Of a stretch of 64,000 nucleotides of DNA, positions 17,232 through 26,195 are shown piece by piece. Under the pieces are notes generated by a model that saw nothing but the letters and a program-made list of their open reading frames with translations, was not told the origin of the DNA and did no database searches. The stretch comes from Nocardia grenadensis NBRC 108939. Lineage in GTDB: Bacteria > Actinomycetota > Actinomycetes > Mycobacteriales > Mycobacteriaceae. The stretch lies in NCBI RefSeq assembly GCF_001613445.1, contig NZ_BDCJ01000001.1, positions 1 through 64,000 of the forward strand, in the 5' to 3' direction. Both the position numbers and the translations under genes were made by a program. The first letter of the stretch is position 1. The number at the start of each line of letters is the position of its first letter.

Positions 17232-17462
17232 GGTCCGGTCGGCGGTTCCCGCGAATCCGCCGCGACGAGTCTGCGCGCCGGCTGCTGATCGCCGCCCTGC
17301 GGCTGATATGGGCCGGTTCCGCGCGCGGTGCGCCCACGAAGGCGTCGACCTCGGGTATCACGAATTCGCCGGAATGTTCATGCCTGGCCGCCGGCGGATA
17401 TTCCGGAGGCCCGCCGTGCGCTGCGTGACCTGGTGCGAATCGTGAATCTGCCACCATCGTGA
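17218..17462 (+). pseudogene. Alpha/beta-hydrolase remnant downstream of the CocE-type gene
   Basis: It begins GTG ACC ACG inside the end of the upstream gene, then soon loses similarity to anything. GVDLGYHEFAGMF is the tail motif of HSL-type alpha/beta hydrolases. In the next frame the sequence continues naturally as AWPPADIPEARRALRDLVRI to a stop. The body of the enzyme with the catalytic serine is missing and the tail is frameshifted. Confidence 0.5.
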
Positions 17463-17569
17463 CGATCGTTCGCCCCCGGGCCGCTTCGTTTTCCGGACGG
17501 TTCCGGGGCTACGATTTTCGTTCACCGGCCGAAGCGTTTGAGTTCGGGACATATGGTTAGCCGGTCGGT

Positions 17570-18856
17570 GTGAGGAAGAATATTTTCGTACCTGCTCTGA
17601 CCGATTCCCAGCGCGAAGAAATCTCGACCGTGGAAGTTCCGGGTGGATTTTCTCTGCACGGCTTGCTCGATTACGAAACTTTGATTACGGCCGACGAATA
17701 CGACTTCGACGAGCTGCTCGATCGGGCCCGCGCGGAACTGCGTGCCTTCGATGGCCGGGTGGATGCGATCATCGCGCACTGGGATTTCCCGACCAGTGTG
17801 CTCGTGCCGATCCTGGCGGACGAATTCGGATTGCCTTCACCCAGTTTGGAAAGCGTGCTGAAGAACGAGCACAAATACTGGAGCCGGGTATTGCAGCGAG
17901 AATCGGTGCCCGAATGTGTACCGGATTTCTGCGCCTTCGATCCGTTCGACCCCGACGCGCTGGACAAGATCGATATTCCGTTCCCCTTCTGGGTGAAGCC
18001 GATCAAATCTCATTCCTCGCAATTGGGATTCGAAGTGACCGACGCCGACATGTTCGCCACGGCCATCGCACAGATCCGGGCCGAGATCGGCCGGATCGCC
18101 GACCCCTTCGACCGCGCACTCGAACGGGTGGACCAGCCGGCGGAGATCCGCGTGGCGGGGGGACGCACCTGCCTCGCCGAGCAGGTGGTCACCGGCACCC
18201 AGGCCGCGCCGGAGGGCACGATGTTCCGCGGTGAATTCCATGTGCACGGCCTGTTCGATATGCGAAAGGACGCGGCCGGGCACAGTTTCGACCATCTGGA
18301 CTATCCGGCGCGGACCGTCCCCGAGGACGTCCAGCAGCAGATGATCGATCTCACCGAGCGCTATCTGCGGCACACCGGATACGACAACGGTTGCTTCAAC
18401 TCGGAGTTCATGTGGGACGCCGACACCGGTAAGCTGTGGTTGATCGAGGTCAATACGCGTATCTCTCAATCGCACAGCGACCTGTTCGCGAAGGTCGACG
18501 GCAGCTCCAATCACGGTGTCGCCATCGATATCGCTCTGGGCCACCGGCCCCGGATGCCCCATCGCAAGGGGGAATTCGCGGTCGCCGCGCAGTGCATGGT
18601 GCCCCGGTACGCGGACGGGATCGTGCGCGCGGTACCCGGCGAGGCCGATATCGCTGCCCTGCAGCGCCGTTTCCCGGGCACCGTGGTGCATATCGAGGTC
18701 GAGCCCGGTGATCGTCTCTCCGATCTGCCCAACCAGGATGCCTACCGATACAAGCTGGCGACCCTCTATATCGGTGCGCCCGACGCGGATGAACTGGAGC
18801 GGCGGTACCGCGAAGCGATCGACGCCCTGCCGTTCGAATTCGCCGAGACCGACTGA
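17570..18856 (+). CDS. ATP-grasp domain enzyme of unknown substrate
   Basis: A protein of 428 residues. Its N-terminal part has DAIIAHWDFPTSVLVPILADEFGLPSP, a pre-ATP-grasp domain of the carboxylate-amine ligase type. The central ATP-grasp fold shows PFPFWVKPIKSHSS with an ATP-contacting lysine and WLIEVNTRISQSH with the E-x-N metal ligands. The C-terminal part (VPGEADIAALQRRFPGTVVHIEVEPGDRL) resembles the lid-like domain of biotin-carboxylase-like ligases. Such enzymes join a carboxylate to an amine or thiol through an acyl phosphate. No partner ligase or peptide gene is next to it. GTG 17570 is the start and no strong ribosome binding site is visible. Confidence 0.8.
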   Translation: MRKNIFVPALTDSQREEISTVEVPGGFSLHGLLDYETLITADEYDFDELLDRARAELRAFDGRVDAIIAHWDFPTSVLVPILADEFGLPSPSLESVLKNEHKYWSRVLQRESVPECVPDFCAFDPFDPDALDKIDIPFPFWVKPIKSHSSQLGFEVTDADMFATAIAQIRAEIGRIADPFDRALERVDQPAEIRVAGGRTCLAEQVVTGTQAAPEGTMFRGEFHVHGLFDMRKDAAGHSFDHLDYPARTVPEDVQQQMIDLTERYLRHTGYDNGCFNSEFMWDADTGKLWLIEVNTRISQSHSDLFAKVDGSSNHGVAIDIALGHRPRMPHRKGEFAVAAQCMVPRYADGIVRAVPGEADIAALQRRFPGTVVHIEVEPGDRLSDLPNQDAYRYKLATLYIGAPDADELERRYREAIDALPFEFAETD

Positions 18857-18871
18857 GGAACGTCGCCGGGG

Positions 18872-18896
18872 TCGCCGCCGTATGTTTCGGCGGCGA
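18872..18896 (+). terminator. Hairpin, probable terminator after the ATP-grasp gene
   Basis: A perfect 9-bp GC-rich stem (tcgccgccg / cggcggcga) with a 7-nt loop, 13 nt after the ATP-grasp stop, followed by tctt. It is of the U-poor type common in actinobacteria. Confidence 0.6.
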
Positions 18897-18942
18897 TCTT
18901 CCGGGAACCGCCGAGGGAGCCGAGACGAAGGAGGAGGTGGCC

Positions 18943-20280
18943 GTGCCGGACGTCGAGAGCACCGTCGACCGCAGTGCCGGACCGCAGCGGGTGGTGATCG
19001 TGGGCAGCGGTTTCGCCGGGTTCACCTGTGCCCGTCATCTGTGCCGCCTGCTGGCGAAGCAGGAACGCGATACCGAGGTCGTGCTGGTCACGCCGAACGA
19101 CTACATGCTGTACACGCCGCTGCTGCCGGATGTCGCCGGCGGGCTCATCGACCCGCGCTTCGTGGCGGTGTCGCTGGCCGATGCCCTGCCCCGGGTCCGG
19201 CTGGTCGTCGCCACGGCCGAATCGATCGATCTGGACAACAAGACGGTCACAGTATCCAGCGAGCACCACGCGCCGCGGGAACTGTCCTGGGATCGGCTGG
19301 TGCTCACCCCGGGGTCGGTGACCCGGCTGTTCGACATCCCCGGGCTCCCCGAGCACGGCCGCGGCCTCAAAACGGTCGCCGAGGCGCTGTACCTGCGGGA
19401 GCAGCTGCTGCGGCAACTGGAATTGGCCGATCAGGAGGAAGACCCGGAGCTGCGCCGGGCGCGCCGGACCGTGGTCGTGGTCGGCGCCTCCTACGCCGGT
19501 ACCGAGCTCGTCGCGCAGTTGCGGGCCCTCGCCGACACCTACGCGAAGCGCCGCGGTTTCGACCCCGCCGAGGTCCGTTTCGTGCTGCTGGACATGGCCG
19601 ACCGGGTGATGCCGGAGGTCGGCGAGAAACTCAGCGACAAGGTACTGACCGTACTCCGCAACCGCGGTATCGATATCCGGCTCGGAATGTCGTTGAAGGA
19701 GCTCGCCGAGGACCATGTCGTGCTCACCGACGGCACACGGATCGCGAGCCATACCGTTGCCTGGGTGACGGGTGTGACCGGCGCGCCCGTGCTGGGCACC
19801 CTCGGGCTGCCGATGGAACGTGGGCGGCTGACCGTCGATGCAGATCTGCGCGTACCCGGCCACCCCGATGTTTTCGCCGGCGGTGACGCGGCCGCCGTCC
19901 CGGACCTGACGAAACCGGGCAAGATCACCCCGCCGACCGCGCAGCACGCCACCCGGCAGGGCAAGGTCCTGGCCCGCAATGTGGCCGCCAGTCTGGGGAT
20001 CGGCACGCAGGCGGTGTACAAGCACCGCGATATGGGGCTGGTGGTGGACCTGGGGCCCGGATTCGCGGTCGCCAATCCGGTGGGTATCCGGCTCTCCGGC
20101 CTGCCTGCCAAGGCGGTGACCCGCGCCTATCACACCTATGCGCTTCCCCGCGGGATCAACCGCTGGGCGATTTCGCTGACCTATCTGACCAACGCGTTCG
20201 CGTCGCGTCCGCTCACCCTGCTCGGCCTGGTCGGCCCGGAAGAGGCCAGCTTCGGTAGTAGCGAGGGCATCCGCCACTGA
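18943..20280 (+). CDS. NDH-2-like FAD/NAD(P)H oxidoreductase
   Basis: About 445 residues of the pyridine nucleotide-disulfide/NDH-2 fold. The FAD-binding motif VVIVGSGFAGFTCARHL is at the N-terminus, the NAD(P)H-binding motif VVVVGASYAGTELVAQL near residue 185, and the second FAD motif VFAGGDAAAV near 310. The C-terminal segment GINRWAISLTYLTNAFASRPLTLLG is amphipathic, as in membrane-attached NDH-2 enzymes that pass electrons from NADH to quinone. GTG 18943 is preferred because an AAGGAGGAGG ribosome binding site ends just upstream; GTG 18937 lies within it. A decayed copy lies at 35.0-35.3 kb. Confidence 0.85.
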   Translation: MPDVESTVDRSAGPQRVVIVGSGFAGFTCARHLCRLLAKQERDTEVVLVTPNDYMLYTPLLPDVAGGLIDPRFVAVSLADALPRVRLVVATAESIDLDNKTVTVSSEHHAPRELSWDRLVLTPGSVTRLFDIPGLPEHGRGLKTVAEALYLREQLLRQLELADQEEDPELRRARRTVVVVGASYAGTELVAQLRALADTYAKRRGFDPAEVRFVLLDMADRVMPEVGEKLSDKVLTVLRNRGIDIRLGMSLKELAEDHVVLTDGTRIASHTVAWVTGVTGAPVLGTLGLPMERGRLTVDADLRVPGHPDVFAGGDAAAVPDLTKPGKITPPTAQHATRQGKVLARNVAASLGIGTQAVYKHRDMGLVVDLGPGFAVANPVGIRLSGLPAKAVTRAYHTYALPRGINRWAISLTYLTNAFASRPLTLLGLVGPEEASFGSSEGIRH

Positions 20281-20320
20281 GCACACCGCGTTTCCGAGCG
20301 GCGCACAGGTTGCTGCCAGT

Positions 20321-20472
20321 CGGCGTGGATGTTCACCCAAAAGACACCGGGCCGGGACCGGGAGTGCTCGTCATCGGGTAGTCCTTGGTGACGAGAGTGG
20401 CGAATGGCCAGATTTCGGCCGGGACCCCGCCGTGCGGATTCTGCGCGAGGCGCGCGAGCATGGCCCGATTCG
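20321..20472. pseudogene. Joined fragments of a DUF6194 gene and a MerR gene
   Basis: Bases 20321-20435 closely resemble the antisense of the DUF6194 gene (compare 13233-13350), including ggcgtggatgttcaccc and cttggtgacgag. Bases 20436-20472 resemble the MerR gene (compare 13753-13790), including attctgcgcg and catggcccg. In the intact locus these pieces are about 400 bp further apart. This is therefore a deleted, decayed copy of that divergent pair. Confidence 0.65.
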
Positions 20473-20547
20473 AGGACGCCGATCATCTGCGTCCTACCGA
20501 CGCCGGCGCGCCACGGTTGCCGAATTCGCCGGCTCGAACCGGACGAG

Positions 20548-22071
20548 TCAGGAACTTCCGTGCAGCGCGCGAAGCCGATGTTTGGCAATCTTGCCGGACC
20601 CTGTTCGGGGAAGCTCATCCACGAAAGTGATGAAGCGTGGCAGCTTGTACTTCGCCAAGCGCGACTCCAGATAGGTGCGGAGGTCGCCTGGAGAAGGTTC
20701 GATGTGCCCGTTGAGGATGACGAAGGCATGCCCGATCTCACCCCAGGTCTCGTCCGCGACGCCGATCACCGCGCATTCCGACACAGCAGGATGCCGCGCG
20801 AGTATCGACTCGACCTCGGCCGGGTAGACATTCTCGCCGCCGGAGATATACATGTCTTTCATACGATCGATGATGTAGATGTAGCCTTCCTCGTCGTAGG
20901 CAGCGATGTCGCCGCTGCGGAACCAGCCGTCATCGGTGAACGCTGCCGCTGTCGCCTCGGGCGCCTCCCAGTAGCCAGGCATGACGTTCGGCCCTTTGAT
21001 GAGGATCTCCCCCGGTTCCCCTACTCCGGCGTTCCGTAGCTCATCGCGGGCGATCCGAACGTCGGTGAAGAAATGGGGAACCCCGGCAGTGCCGATCTTC
21101 TGTGTGCTGGCCAAGCTGCCGACGATCATTGTGCCGGGTGCTGCCTCTGTCATCCCGAAGCCCTGCAGAAAGGTCAGTTCGCGCTCTTGAAATGTTTCGA
21201 TCAGTCCACGCGGCACGGGTGCTCCACCGGTAACGAGTAAGCGGACCGACGAGAGGTCCGCTGTGGTCCAGCGAGGCGCATCAGCGAGGCCCGCAAACAT
21301 ACTCGGCACACCGAACATGAAAGTCACCCCATGTCGCTCGATCAGATTGTAGCAGGCGTCGATATCCCAGCGGTCCATCAGAACCGCGGTCCCTCCTTTG
21401 AGAATCGTCGGCAGCATCGTCATGTTCAACGCGGCGACATGGAAAAGCGGTGCGCTCACCAGCGTGACCTCGGTGCTGGTGACGTCGATGTCGACGACGA
21501 CATTCATACAGTTCCAGGTGATATTTCCGTGTGTGAGTGTGGCACCCTTCGGTTTTCCGGTAGTCCCCGACGTATACAGGATGAGGGCGGGGTCTCCCAG
21601 TTCCACCGTCTCGTCCAGGTCGGTCGACTCGGCTTTACGGAGCAAGGTCTCGTAGTCGTAGGTTTCGCCCGGGGAGGCGGCGTTCTCGCTGATGAGGATA
21701 CGGATCGTACCGCCCCGGAGTTGCTGCGCGGTGGATGTGTTCGCAGCTGCGGCGATCAACACCTGCGCTCTGCAATTGTCGAGCTGGTAACGAAGCTCGG
21801 CAGTGGTCAGTCGAGTGTTGAGCGGGACAAAGACCGCCCCGATTGCCTGGACGGCAAACATCGATTCGACGAATGAGGGCAAGTTCGGGCCGAGATACGC
21901 CACCCGACTGCCTTTCCCTACCCCGAGCTCCCGCAGCGCATTTCCCAGCCGGTTGATGCGCTCGTGCAAATCGGCATAGGTCAGACGCTGATCGCCGAAG
22001 ATTATCGCGGTCTGTCCGGATGAGCCGCGGCTCCGACGGGCCGGCCAGGAGCCGACACCTTGATTCCTCAT
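20548..22071 (-). CDS. Acyl-CoA synthetase (AMP-forming, FadD type)
   Basis: A protein of 507 residues in the ANL superfamily. The P-loop motif is LILYTSGTTGKPKG. The A5 region is FLQGFGMTEAAPG, the hinge DGWFRSGDIAAYDEEGY, and the C-terminal catalytic lysine motif PRTGSGKIAKHRLR. It activates a carboxylic acid to acyl-CoA via acyl-AMP. The AGGAGGA ribosome binding site is good. It is followed upstream in the same direction by a MarR gene across 25 bp, and the MarR regulator probably controls it and the divergent acyl-CoA dehydrogenase. The substrate cannot be read from sequence. Confidence 0.9.
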   Translation of the reverse strand: MRNQGVGSWPARRSRGSSGQTAIIFGDQRLTYADLHERINRLGNALRELGVGKGSRVAYLGPNLPSFVESMFAVQAIGAVFVPLNTRLTTAELRYQLDNCRAQVLIAAAANTSTAQQLRGGTIRILISENAASPGETYDYETLLRKAESTDLDETVELGDPALILYTSGTTGKPKGATLTHGNITWNCMNVVVDIDVTSTEVTLVSAPLFHVAALNMTMLPTILKGGTAVLMDRWDIDACYNLIERHGVTFMFGVPSMFAGLADAPRWTTADLSSVRLLVTGGAPVPRGLIETFQERELTFLQGFGMTEAAPGTMIVGSLASTQKIGTAGVPHFFTDVRIARDELRNAGVGEPGEILIKGPNVMPGYWEAPEATAAAFTDDGWFRSGDIAAYDEEGYIYIIDRMKDMYISGGENVYPAEVESILARHPAVSECAVIGVADETWGEIGHAFVILNGHIEPSPGDLRTYLESRLAKYKLPRFITFVDELPRTGSGKIAKHRLRALHGSS

Positions 22072-22096
22072 TGTTCGAGTTCCTCCTGTGACGGCC

Positions 22097-22540
22097 CTAT
22101 GTGGGGCGTTCTGTCATGGCCTTGCGGAGCAGCGCCGGCAGTACTTGTTGCTCGCTGGGTGAGAGCATGCGCAGGGCCTCTTCCCGCGCGGCCGCGATCG
22201 CCGCCTGCGCTTGCTGCTGGGTCACCCTTCCCCGCTCCGTGGCGGTGACCTGGCGAAGTCGCCGGTCGGCCGCATCGACGCTGCGGGCCGCGAGACCCGC
22301 TGCTTCGAGCTCGTCGACCAGGGCGACGACCTGACTCGAGTCGAGCCCGAGCTGTTCTGCGAGGAGGCGTTGGGGGATGCCCTCATTGGCGCAGAGAAGC
22401 GTGAGCGTGGCGTACTGGCGGACTCTGAGCTCATGCGGCGCAAGGTGCTCGTTTGTCTTGCGTACGACGATTCCACTCAATCTGGCCAGCAGGAAGCCCG
22501 TGTCCTCGGCAAGTGCTTCGAAGTCTGTCGGTTGGCTCAT
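22097..22540 (-). CDS. MarR family regulator
   Basis: About 147 residues with a MarR winged helix: PHELRVRQYATLTLLC, RLLAEQLGLDSSQVVALVDELEAAGLAAR, and the wing DAADRRLRQVTATERG with the conserved D-x-R-D-R-R-type motif. ATG 22540 (MSQPTDFEALAED) is preferred, with AAAGGGGA 5 nt upstream. Two palindromes lie in the divergent promoter region just beyond. It sits between the acyl-CoA synthetase gene and the acyl-CoA dehydrogenase locus, so it probably responds to an aromatic acid or acyl-CoA intermediate. Confidence 0.88.
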   Translation of the reverse strand: MSQPTDFEALAEDTGFLLARLSGIVVRKTNEHLAPHELRVRQYATLTLLCANEGIPQRLLAEQLGLDSSQVVALVDELEAAGLAARSVDAADRRLRQVTATERGRVTQQQAQAAIAAAREEALRMLSPSEQQVLPALLRKAMTERPT

Positions 22541-22558
22541 GCGGTCCCCTTTTGCGCA

Positions 22559-22584
22559 ATTGATCAATGGTTGATGAATTCATC
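22559..22584. promoter_or_regulatory. Twin palindromes, candidate MarR operator
   Basis: The perfect palindromes attgatcaat (22559-22568) and gatgaattcatc (22573-22584) lie 19 nt upstream of the MarR start. The AT-rich stretch continues with several ttga/tcaa half-sites to 22640. Overlapping the promoters of both divergent units is typical for MarR autorepression. Confidence 0.55.
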
Positions 22585-22669
22585 TATTGACAGTTGCATC
22601 CAATGTAAGTTAGATGAGCAATGATTGACATGTTCAACGAATCTACCTAGATGTACCCGGGAAGGCAAG

Positions 22670-23401
22670 ATGGATCTGCAGGGCAGAGTGGCGGTCGTCA
22701 CGGGCGGTTCGGGGGGCGCGTACGCCCTCGGCCTCGCGACCGCCGGAGCGCGAGTCGTCGTCAACGACATCGATGAGGAAAACGCTCTTGGGCTCAATCG
22801 GTCGTTGCGTCACTTCGGTGTGGGGGACAGAACTCCGAGCGTCGATGAGATGGCCCGGATGTATCGCGAGCCCCGGATGGCCGCGGTTGTCTTCACTGTC
22901 GATCGCCGGCCGGCTACGGGACATCACCCAATCACCAATGAATTCGTCGCGGAAGCGGCAGCGAGACATCCGGACGTGCTCATCCCGTTCGCGAGCGTCG
23001 ATCCCGCCCGTGGTGGGGAAGAGGTCGCCGCGGCCCGCCGGCTCGTCGCCGGACACGGCGTTCGCGGGTTCGAATTTCATCCCGGCCGCCAGGCGTTCGA
23101 CCCGTCGTGCACCGCGCACTTCGCGCTGTACGAGGCCATCGCCGAACTCGGAGTACCCGCCGTGTTCCATACCGGGCAGACCGGCCTCGGTGCGGGACTA
23201 CCCGGAGGCGCCGGTACGGTTCCCCGCGCCGACTCCGGTCGGCTCCCGTGTCCGAGTCGGCGTCGTCCTGCGTGGGGTGGCGCATATCGCCGGCGAGCAG
23301 CAGATCCTCCTCGACGCGACCGTCGAGGCCGAGGGGATCGAGAAACCGGTATGTGTCGCACAGCGGGTCTTCCGCTGGTACGAATGAGGGCTTCCGAGTG
23401 A
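22670..23401 (+). pseudogene. Chimeric pseudogene: SDR head, amidohydrolase middle, MaoC tail
   Basis: The ORF starts with a good ribosome binding site and a normal SDR N-terminus (MDLQGRVAVVTGGSGG, ARVVVNDID). At about residue 40 it switches to an amidohydrolase-2 type barrel fragment (VDEMARMYREPRMAAVVF, HPDVLIPFASVDP, VRGFEFHPGRQAFDP, VPAVFHTGQTG). From about 23200 the next frame encodes the end of a MaoC-like hydratase (VRFPAPTPVGSRVRVG, EKPVCVAQRVFRWYE, stop 23387). Three gene pieces were joined by deletions. Its formal stop overlaps the acyl-CoA dehydrogenase start. Confidence 0.75.
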
Positions 23402-25221
23402 GTCATTACCGCGGCAACCTACGAGATCTCTATTTCAACCTGTTCGAGGTACTCGGGCCCGCGCGGGTGACGCCGCCGAGTCGAGATCTCGACGACGAGG
23501 CAACCGCGCGGGAGGTGCTGGCCGAGGCGGCCCGGCTGGCGGAGGGGCCGATTGCGGCCTCGTTCACCGATGGTGATCGGCAAGCGCCCGTCTACGACCC
23601 TCGAACCTGTTCGGTCGCTCTCCCCGAGCCGATACGCGCTGCCTTCCGAATACTGCACGCCGCGGGTTGGTGGCGCGTGGATGTGCCCGAGGAACTCGGG
23701 GGCATCGACGTGTCGCGGCCGTTGGCGTGGGCGATCACCGAACTCCTTGTCGGAGCCAACCCGGCGTTGCAGCTCTACCTCGCCTCTGTCGTGTTCGCCT
23801 CGACCCTGCACCGGCACGGCACCCCCGAGCAACGCTGCATGGCCGCTCGGATCATCGAGCGGGGCTGGGGTGCCACAATGGTTCTCACGGAGCCCGAAGC
23901 GGGTTCAGACGTCGGCGCGGCCAGAACCCATGCCGTTCAGCAGCCCGACGGCTCTTGGCATATCGAGGGTGTCAAGCGGTTCATCACCTCCGCGGAGCAC
24001 GACCTCACCGAGAACATCGTGCACCTCGTTCTCGCGCGGCCCGTCGGAGCGCGTACCGGGACCAGAGGGCTGTCCATGTTCATGGTGCCGAAGTTCCACG
24101 TCGATCCGCGGACAGGGGAGCTCGGTGCTCGCAACGGCGTATATGCCACCAACTTGGAGCAGAAGCTGGGTATCAAGGCTTCGGCGACGTGTGAGCTGAC
24201 ATTCGGTGCGCGGGACCCAGCGGTCGGGTGGCTCGTCGGTGACGTCCACGACGGAATGAAGCAGATGTTCGAAATAATCCGGCATACCCGCATGCTCGTG
24301 GGAACGAAAGCGATCGCCACCCTGTCGACCGGCTATCTCAACGCTGTCGAATACGCACGGACTCGGGTGCAGTCCGCAGACCTAATGCACTTCAACGATG
24401 CCGATGCGCCGAAGGTCGCGATCATCGAACACCCCGACGTGCGTCGGACCCTGCTCCTCGGTAGGGCGTACGCCGAAGGATTGCGCGGGTTGGTCCTCTA
24501 TACGGCGTCCTGGCAGGAGCTCGCGATCGGCAACGAACTGGACAGCGACGCTCGCGACGCCACAGCGATCGTGGATTTCCTACTGCCGGTGCTGAAGGGC
24601 GCGGGAGCCCAACGGGCCGACGAACAGCTCTCGCAACTACTCCAGGTATTCGGCGGGTCCGGGTACCTGCAGGACTTCCCGATGGAGCAGTACGTCCGCG
24701 ATGTAAAGGTCGACTCCCTCTACGAGGGCACCCTGGCGATCCAGGCCAACGATCTGCTACTACGCAGGGTGATCCGCGACGACCGACGCGGGTGGCGCTT
24801 GCTCGCCGCGGAGATCCGTTCGTACTCGACGTCTGCCGGGTCATGTGAGGAGCTCCGGCGCGCGGGAAAGGAAGTGGGTAGGGCACTGGACAATATCGCA
24901 GAGATGATCGAGGTCCTGGCCGACCGGTGGGCGCGGCGACACGACGACGCGCGGAACGCCCATCGAGTGGGTGAAGAATCTGTGCGATTCCTACTCTCTG
25001 TAGGCGATCTGCTCGTGGGTTACCTGTTGCTTCGGCACGCGACGGTCGCCCATGCGCAGCTTGTTGCGGGAGAAGCCGGCGGCGACCGTTCTTTCTATGA
25101 GGCGAAAGTATCGGTCGCGCGTTTCTTCGCGCGTTCTGTGCTTCCTGAGCTCGCTGCGCGCAGGGAGATCGTCGTCGCCGGCGACGACGATCTCGCCGCA
25201 CTTTCCCCAGAGACATTCTGA
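23398..25221 (+). CDS. Acyl-CoA dehydrogenase with extended C-terminal domain
   Basis: A protein of 607 residues, the length of the long ACAD type with a C-terminal extension. The FAD/substrate motifs MVLTEPEAGSDVGAART and VKRFITSAEHDL are present, and the active-site region VDSLYEGTLAIQ carries the expected catalytic glutamate. It oxidises an acyl-CoA to the 2-enoyl-CoA and passes electrons to ETF. GTG 23398 overlaps the stop of the chimeric pseudogene, and GAGGG lies about 8 nt upstream. It probably belongs to the MarR regulon with the divergent acyl-CoA synthetase. Confidence 0.88.
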   Translation: MSHYRGNLRDLYFNLFEVLGPARVTPPSRDLDDEATAREVLAEAARLAEGPIAASFTDGDRQAPVYDPRTCSVALPEPIRAAFRILHAAGWWRVDVPEELGGIDVSRPLAWAITELLVGANPALQLYLASVVFASTLHRHGTPEQRCMAARIIERGWGATMVLTEPEAGSDVGAARTHAVQQPDGSWHIEGVKRFITSAEHDLTENIVHLVLARPVGARTGTRGLSMFMVPKFHVDPRTGELGARNGVYATNLEQKLGIKASATCELTFGARDPAVGWLVGDVHDGMKQMFEIIRHTRMLVGTKAIATLSTGYLNAVEYARTRVQSADLMHFNDADAPKVAIIEHPDVRRTLLLGRAYAEGLRGLVLYTASWQELAIGNELDSDARDATAIVDFLLPVLKGAGAQRADEQLSQLLQVFGGSGYLQDFPMEQYVRDVKVDSLYEGTLAIQANDLLLRRVIRDDRRGWRLLAAEIRSYSTSAGSCEELRRAGKEVGRALDNIAEMIEVLADRWARRHDDARNAHRVGEESVRFLLSVGDLLVGYLLLRHATVAHAQLVAGEAGGDRSFYEAKVSVARFFARSVLPELAARREIVVAGDDDLAALSPETF

Positions 25222-25397
25222 GGGACAGGCCGCCCGGATTTCGTTGTCCTACCGGTGGCATTCGGTTTTGTGTTCTTCAGATTTTGGCTGCTGGTATCGG
25301 TGGAGAGTGTAGGATTCGATGGTTGCCGACCACGGGCCTCCGCTTCCGGCGAATACGTTGTCTACAGCATTCCATTTCCGGTGGACCACCGAGCCGA

Positions 25398-26114
25398 TTA
25401 TTGCGCGGGCCCTGCGTGTGCTGCCCGATCGGCCCGCTGGGCCTGGATATCGTTGTACTTCTGCGTAGCGACGGCGATACCGACGGGAAGTCCGACGGCG
25501 ACCGAACCGACCGAAGCCCCGAATCCGCCGACTGCGACCGAACCGACGACACACCCTGTGATCGCGCCGGGGACGGTCAGCACTCCGCCTGAGACAATAG
25601 TGGTCAGGGCGCCACCGGTCACCGCGCCGAGCGGGCAGCCGACAGCAATGCCGATCAGGCCGCCGGCCGCTGCCCCGGTACCGGCCGCAAGCCCGGTATG
25701 CGGCCCCGCGGCATTCCACGCCGCGCGGGCGTCGGCAAGGAAGTCTTCACCGGGAGCGGCCACCGGAATGGCCTCGACCGAGCTCTCGCTCGGCGCTGCT
25801 TCGGCATCTGTCGTTGCGGCGGCAGGGTCGCCGAGCACGGGCCGACCGGAAGTATCCGCGACATGCAATTCGGTTCCATGCATGATCAGCGTCCCCAAGG
25901 GGGTGACGAGCCCACTGCGGCTTTCCGGAACGTAACCGGTGTAGTGCACGCCGGGGAGCGCTTCGACTCCGACGGGGTGACGGTCGAAGGGTTGCGGAGC
26001 TGCCGGCCGATCCGGGTCGGCACCGGCTGTCGCGGTGGCGAGTGTGGTCACTGTCAGGGCAGTGAAGGCCGTGAGAACGGTGAGCTTGCTGATGGTGTTC
26101 ATTCCGATACTCAT
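25398..26114 (-). CDS. Secreted glycine-rich protein, paralog 1
   Basis: A protein of 238 residues. It has a signal peptide (MNTISKLTVLTAFTALTVTTLATATAGADP, cleavage after AGA) and a polar region with VHYTGYVPESRSGLVTPLG. The C-terminal half is glycine/alanine-rich and hydrophobic (LIGIAVGCPLGAVTGGALTT, VGLPVGIAVATQKYNDIQAQ), resembling a glycine zipper that can insert in or span membranes. Two cysteines in GCPLGAV and ITGCVVG match those of its neighbour at 26.2-26.7 kb. The ATG at 26102 is an alternative start. Its role is unknown, perhaps cell envelope. Confidence 0.75.
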   Translation of the reverse strand: MSIGMNTISKLTVLTAFTALTVTTLATATAGADPDRPAAPQPFDRHPVGVEALPGVHYTGYVPESRSGLVTPLGTLIMHGTELHVADTSGRPVLGDPAAATTDAEAAPSESSVEAIPVAAPGEDFLADARAAWNAAGPHTGLAAGTGAAAGGLIGIAVGCPLGAVTGGALTTIVSGGVLTVPGAITGCVVGSVAVGGFGASVGSVAVGLPVGIAVATQKYNDIQAQRADRAAHAGPAQ

Positions 26115-26195
26115 ATCTTGGTCCGGATTCGTGTATTCCGGACCGATCCGGAATGCAGGAATCGACGAATTGTTGGCTGGGGTTGGTCGGTGGCG

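Noticed and set aside
18766..20340. A 524-codon open frame on the minus strand
   Set aside because: It is antisense to the NDH-2-like gene and has Arg/Gly/His-rich shadow composition.
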